Below are positions 59,266 through 64,000 of a DNA stretch of 64,000 bases, piece by piece. The notes beneath the pieces were generated by a model that was not told the origin of the DNA, did not search any database, and saw only the letters and a list, made by a program, of their open reading frames with translations. The DNA comes from Phoenix dactylifera (taxonomy: Eukaryota; Streptophyta; Magnoliopsida; Arecales; Arecaceae): positions 5,334,585 to 5,398,584 of the forward strand of contig NC_052399.1 of assembly GCF_009389715.1 (NCBI RefSeq), read 5' to 3'. How positions within the stretch are numbered: position 1 is the stretch's first letter; each line of letters begins with the position of its first letter. A program made the position numbers and the translations under genes.

Positions 59266-61027
59266 TGTTGACCACCTAATGGATTTTGATGAATACAAAA
59301 CACGAGAGTATAATTTCATTTATCTTAACAATTCGATTGAGGAATTCATGTGTTTTACTTAGAAAATTGTTAAGAAATGTCTAGGCAAGTTCCCACAATT
59401 TTTATGAATTTATTGAAGAATATTTTGAGCTAAAGAAAAAGTTCAGGGACAGCCGAGACGTCTCCTGATAGTTTCAGAGACGTCTCTGGCACAAACAGGA
59501 AGAACTGGCACACTTGGAGTCGTCCCCGGCACCTGCCGAGTCGTCCCCGCGTTAGCGGAGTCGACTCTCTCAGAAGCGGAGTCGACTCTCTCAGTGGCGG
59601 CAGAAAGACGTTTCTCAAGGGATATGCGCGAGACGTCCCCGCTGTACGCGGAGTCGTCCCCGCAAGCAAAAATGAGACTCCCCGAGACGTCCCCAAGATG
59701 GCGGAGACGGCTCTCTCAGGGTTTTCCAGAGAATGGTTTTTGCGGTGATAAGGAAGCGGAGTCGACTCTGAGATAGCGGAGTCGTCCCCACGCATAAAGT
59801 GGACACAAGCGGAGACGTCCCCTGAAAGAGCGGAGACGACTCTCTCAGGGAATTCCAGAGGGCAAGTTTTTCGGAGACAAAGAAGCGGAGTCGTCCCCAA
59901 AGAAGCGGAGTCGTCCCCACTCAAAAAGCACAGACAAGGCGAGACGTCCCCGTAAAGTGCCGAGTCGACCCCAGATAAAGTAAAAAGTAAAATCCTGTAG
60001 GTGAGACGTCTCTCGCTGTAGCGGAGACGTCCCCGGAGCGCCTGGGACGCGACTGACAGCTTTTCAGGTTTGATTTTGAATTTCAAATCCTTCTCTTTTT
60101 GTCTCTAACGGCTATATTTGCTTTTTGGGCTATAAAAGGGACCTCTTAAGTGGTTCTCAACAACTCTTCACCAACCCAAAGCAAAATCATTCAAGAGAGA
60201 AGTTTGAAAGAAAAGCTCAAGGGAGTGAGTGCATCCAAGGAAGGAAATCAAGTACTTTCAAGTCTCCCAAGTGATTTCAAGCTCAACCACTCTCGTGTGC
60301 TCGGGATTCAAAGCTCACATCCAACCCTACGCGTCCCACATCGGAAGAATCAACATCTCCCACGCTTCCAACGGCAAAAAAAGGGTTCTTCCGATTTTAT
60401 TGTTTCTCATTGTTATATTTGCTTCTTAAGAGCTTTCAAATCTTTTGTAAAACGTTTGAATATTGAGCTTGTTTCAGTCAAGGGACTTGGAACAAGGGAT
60501 AGGGGTCCCAAGCCTAAGTTAAAATTGGGGGATTGTAGGGTTCGTTGTTAGCCCGGGGTAAAACAACGAGTTGGGTAGTTCACTCGAAAAACTACCGGAT
60601 TGTAGAGTTCGTTGTTAGCCCGGTGTAAAACAACAAGTTGGGTTGTGAGCTTGTAAAACAACCGACTGTAATCTTGAGGATTATAGTGAAATTCCCAAGA
60701 GGTCTTGGGGAGTGGATGTAGGTGCTGGGGTGCACCGAACCACTATATGTTTGTTGTGTTTGTGATGCTTTTTGTCATTGTCTAACTTGCTCACCTACTT
60801 ACTTAGATAAATTGCTTGCTTAACTCTTATCCGTGCATCCTTTAGTTGCAAGCATATTTAATTTACTTAATCAAGTCTCATTCAATAAATCAAACTGTTG
60901 CTAAGTTTAAATTCCACTGTGCATCTATACAACTTAGCATAATTAATTGAAAAGTTTTAGAAGTAGTACAAAAGTTTTAAAAGACCCAATTCACCCCCCC
61001 CTCTTGGGTTGTATCTACTGGGCAACA
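59266..61027 (+). repeat. 3' LTR of copia element
   Basis: 1762 bp, same length as the 5' LTR and nearly identical. Followed by 19 extra bases before the TTCCG duplication. Confidence 0.92.
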
Positions 61028-61046
61028 AGTGGTAACAAGTGGCATC
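61028..61046. other. 19-bp filler beyond the copia 3' LTR
   Basis: AGTGGTAACAAGTGGCATC. The first seven bases (AGTGGTA) equal those following the 5' LTR at its PBS, then ACAAGTGG repeats the LTR/PBS joint. It resembles copying past the LTR end into PBS/tRNA-derived sequence before integration. Confidence 0.65.
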
Positions 61047-63378
61047 TTCCGGTCGCGGAGCCTCTCGCGCCTCCGGCCGAGAGGCTGCTGCGTCCCCAAC
61101 GCACTCTCAGCAGCACTCCACCGCCCCTTCTCCCATTCAGACGGTCGAAGCTGCTCAGTTCGACCAGCTAGCCCAGCAGGTTCGCACCCTCGCGGAGGCA
61201 GTGCAGAATCTGCAGGGTGTGATCTCTCGGGTGCCGCAACGGGCTCAGGAGCCGCTGCCCCCCGAGCACTCGCCTCTTCCTCACAACCCGCGCTCCTTCC
61301 TCTCCCATGGAGAGGAGCGCCGGCGCGAGGAGGATTCTCGAGTGCGGTCCATTCTGCCAGGACCTTCTCATCGGAGCTGTGCGGGGTACGAGAGGCGGAC
61401 CCGGGCGCGTTCTCAGACACCCCAGTCCTCGAGGGGCCCGCACTCCAGTCGGTCCCCCTCGCGCCGCTCCTTGTCCCCCACCCACCGGTCGCGCTCCCTG
61501 GACCGGCGGGTGGACGATCTCCACAGACAACTCCAGGTCCTGAAGGGCCACTCTAAAGATCCCTTCGCTGACTTGGAGATCTCCTCCCAGCCGGCGCTTG
61601 CCTCGAGGATCCTGCGGACCCCGAACCCGCCGGGGTTCAAAATGCCGGCGATCGAACCCTACGACGGGGCGGCGGACCCGCGGGACCACGTGGAGAGTTT
61701 CAGGACTCTTATGCTCCTCCATGGAGCATCGGATCCGCTCCTCTGCAAGGCCTTCCCGGCGACCCTCCGTGGCCCGGCAAGGGCATGGTTCGCCGGCCTG
61801 GAGGCTAACTCCATCCAGTCCTTCGACCAGTTCACCCGCTTCTTCATCATCCATTTCGCCGTCAGTAGCAGGCGGCGACTGGTCTCCGACTCCCTCTTTG
61901 ATGTCCGGCAAAACGAGGGAGAAAGCCTGCGGGATTATCTCACCCGCTTCAACAAGGCTACACTGGAGGTCCGGAACCTGAGCCAGGAAGTGGCTCTCTC
62001 AGCCCTGAAGCGTGGCTTCCGGAAGGGCAGACTCACCTTCTCCCTGGACAAACGCCCGCCGCGGAGCTTCCCGGAGCTGTTATCTCGGGCAAACCAGTAT
62101 GCAGACGCCGAGGAGGCAGCCTCCCACCGGAACAAGGAGGCCGCCGAGGCCCCTCTAAAGCCCGGGAAGAAAAGGCGAAAAGAGGCACCCCAGAGGAGGA
62201 GCCCGACGCCTCAACGCCGGCGCAGAAGCCCGTCACCAGCAAGGAACCACGGCGCCACACGCCCTCGTTCTCCGCACCGACGCTTCAACCGGTACACCCC
62301 ACTCCTGGCCCCCCGGGCCCAGATCCTCATGGAGGTCAAGGGGCGGGAGGACCTCCCGGTCCCGAGGCAGATGAAGAAGATCCCTGGGAGGAGGCCTTCT
62401 CGGGCGTACTGTGAGTACCACCGAGACCACGGCCACGATACCGAAGACTGCTTCCAGCTTCGGGACGAGATCGAGGCTCTCATTCGCCGAGGGCGTCTCG
62501 GTCGATATGTAAACGACCGACGTCCCCCGGCAGACCCGCGTCCGGCCGACCCGGCCCCTCAGGAGCCTCGGGAGCAGAATCGACCCGTTGCGGGAGTGAT
62601 CCACACCATCACTGGGGGCTGCTCTCGGCCCGTGAGGAACGCAGGGGGCTCGGCGGAAGCATCAAGAGTGGCCGTCGCGAAGAGGCAGCGGGTCGGAAAT
62701 GTAATCGCTTTTTGTGATGAAGATGTAAAGGGGGTTCAGACTCCCCACGATGACGCCATGGTGATCTCTCTCACTATGGCGAACTATGATGTAAGGCGTG
62801 TTCTTGTGGATAGTGGAAGCTCAGCTGATATTTTGTATTACGAGGCCTTCCAAAAGATGAGCTTGTCCCGACAATTGTTGCACAAAACATCCACCCCCCT
62901 CATAGGATTCACTGGAGACGCTATCTCGGCCGAAGGTGTCATTGAGCTGCCTGTGACTGCGGGCGTTGCACCCGCAGAAGCCACGGTGCGACTCGGGTTC
63001 TTGGTCGTCCGTGTCCCCTCGGCCTACAACGCTATCCTCGGACGACCCGGACTGAACGCCCTTCGCGCGGTGGTTTCTACCTACCATTTGCTCATGCGGT
63101 TCCCCACGGCGGCCGGGATTGGAGAGGTTCGAGGTGACCAACCAACCGCACGGCAGTGTTTCCTAGCAACTCTCAAAGGGAAGAAGCCCATGGAGGCCCT
63201 AAGCGTCATTCTCCTTAAACCGCATTCTTTGTGCAGGACAATCCGGGTGTCATGTACCCCTAGGTCCACATATCTCCGCTCGCGCCCAGGCCGTATCCTC
63301 CTCGAAGAACCCGCGTATCGCGGCCGCTCAACTAACACTCCTCGCAAGCAGCAGCTGGCGATCCGATTTCCCAGGTAA
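61047..63378 (+). pseudogene. gag-protease of gypsy copy C, pol deleted
   Basis: Continues the gag frame of copy C after the copia insertion: GRGASRASGREAAAS, a Ser/Arg-rich segment, capsid-like FAGLEANSIQSFDQF, CEYHRDHGHDTEDC, then an intact protease with VDSGSSAD (catalytic Asp at about 62809), VTAGVAPAEATVRLGFLV and ILGRPGLNALRAVVS. Near 63197-63206, after MEALSV, the sequence switches to the 3' block (matches 49286 onward); RT, RNase H and integrase are gone. The frame reads on as junk to 63378. This is a different deletion from that in A and B. The switch shares about 9 bases (CCTAAGCGT), suggesting microhomology-mediated loss. Confidence 0.85.
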
Positions 63379-63510
63379 CGCATTAATTAGCGTTTAATGC
63401 CCTTCTCGTGTTCCCCCAGGCAACGCTTAGAGAAAAGGAGAAACATGATCGCGGCTGGCCACGGAGAAACCCCGTCGGGCAGCGAGCGACAAGCGCACGA
63501 CCAGCGAGCG
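63207..63510 (+). other. Non-coding 3' block of copy C, shortened
   Basis: Matches 49295-49602 of copy B. The first about 770 bp of the block present in A and B, including the antisense TATA box, are missing because of the deletion. Confidence 0.7.
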
Positions 63511-64000
63511 GAATTTCCCGAGGCTCGGCCCTCGGATGCCTGGCTAGCCCGATGATCATCCCGGGAGCAGACTAGCCGGAAGCCCCGACCGGTCGCCTCG
63601 GCTTGCGCCAGCCTTGGCCGACCAACGAGCGGAATGTCCCGAGGCTCGGCCCTCGGATGCCAGGCTAACCCGACGATCATCCCGGGAGCAGACTAGCCTG
63701 AAGCCCCGACCGGTCGCCTCGGCTCGCGCCAGCCTTGGCCGACCAACGAGTGGAATTTCCTGAGGCTTGACAACCCTCGGATGCCAGGCTAACCCGACGA
63801 TCATCCCGGGAGCAGACTAGCCTGAAGCCCCGACCGGTCGCCTCGGCTCGCGCCAGCCTTGGCCGACCAACGAGCGGAATTTCCTGAGGCTTGACGGCCC
63901 TCGGATGCCTGGCTAGCCCGATGATCATCCCGGGAGCAGACTAGCCGGAAGCCCCGACCGGTCGCCTCGGCTTGCGCCAGCCTTGGCCGACCAACGAGCG
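63511..64000. repeat. 121/124-bp tandem array of copy C (cut by window end)
   Basis: About four units in the same orientation as in copy B, continuing past the window. Confidence 0.9.

Larger units (their letters stand above)
52394..61046 (+). mobile_element. Non-autonomous Sirevirus-like Ty1/copia element
   Basis: LTRs of 1762 bp each (52394-54155 and 59266-61027; TGTTGACC...GGGCAACA), PBS TGGTATCAGAGC at 54158 and a PPT AAAAAGGGGGAGATTG just before the 3' LTR. The interior has a gag-like frame, decayed protease and pre-integrase traces, then about 2.9 kb without coding content. RT, RNase H and integrase core are absent. Many repeated short near-palindromic words in the LTRs, plus several PPT-like motifs, fit the Sirevirus (Maximus/SIRE) group. 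Only two differences between the LTRs were noticed (53448 C / 60320 T; 53734 G / 60606 A), so the insertion is recent. It is nested in the gag start of gypsy copy C. Confidence 0.88.

Overview
The window is plant nuclear DNA. It has spliced genes with short introns, a plant Mediator subunit gene, DUF1639-type plant genes, and dense nested LTR retrotransposons, a hAT transposon, LINE remnants and TRIMs. The repeat profile (a Tat-like Ty3/gypsy group with long tandem arrays and an antisense accessory gene, plus a Sirevirus-type Ty1/copia element) suggests a monocot. A palm is plausible but not proven.

Left part (1-37 kb). A decayed Ty3/gypsy gag-pol occupies 1-3440 and is followed by AT-rich intergenic DNA with a minus-strand LINE remnant at 4660-5990. 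A MED22 gene (minus, three coding exons, 12136-12788) has a predicted 5'UTR intron reaching about 13.93 kb. Just upstream of it sits a 2.1-kb non-autonomous hAT element with a perfect 8-bp target-site duplication (14141-16239). Three tandem minus-strand DUF1639-like two-exon genes follow at about 16.7-17.7, 24.2-25.1 and 29.1-29.8 kb. The third is decayed: it has a 34-C homopolymer and a lost splice donor. Small TRIM retrotransposons, including an LTR-sharing tandem, lie between the paralogues. A DnaJ/ARG1-like processed pseudogene and a LINE RNase H fragment complete this part.

Right part (37.3-64 kb). This is one nested retrotransposon complex. Copies A (minus, 37258-46765) and B (plus, 46766-52313) of a large Tat-like gypsy derivative are joined head to head in a palindrome centred near 46750. 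B's LTR is followed by a primer-binding site and so also serves as the 5' LTR of copy C, which runs off the window. No copy has reverse transcriptase. A and B share an in-frame gag-to-integrase-C-terminus fusion; C keeps gag-protease and then jumps to the 3' block. All carry a 121/124-bp tandem array as far as visible. A also has 27 copies of a 46-bp unit and a complete three-exon antisense gene (PF04195-like head plus coiled coil), which B has lost. A very young, non-autonomous Sirevirus-like copia element (52394-61046) with almost identical 1762-bp LTRs is inserted in the gag start of C.

The only likely host genes are MED22 and the DUF1639-like family. Nearly everything else is mobile DNA or its decay products. 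The most unusual items are the palindromic RT-less gypsy complex with its antisense gene and paired satellite-like arrays, and the 19-bp abnormal 3' end of the Sirevirus insertion.
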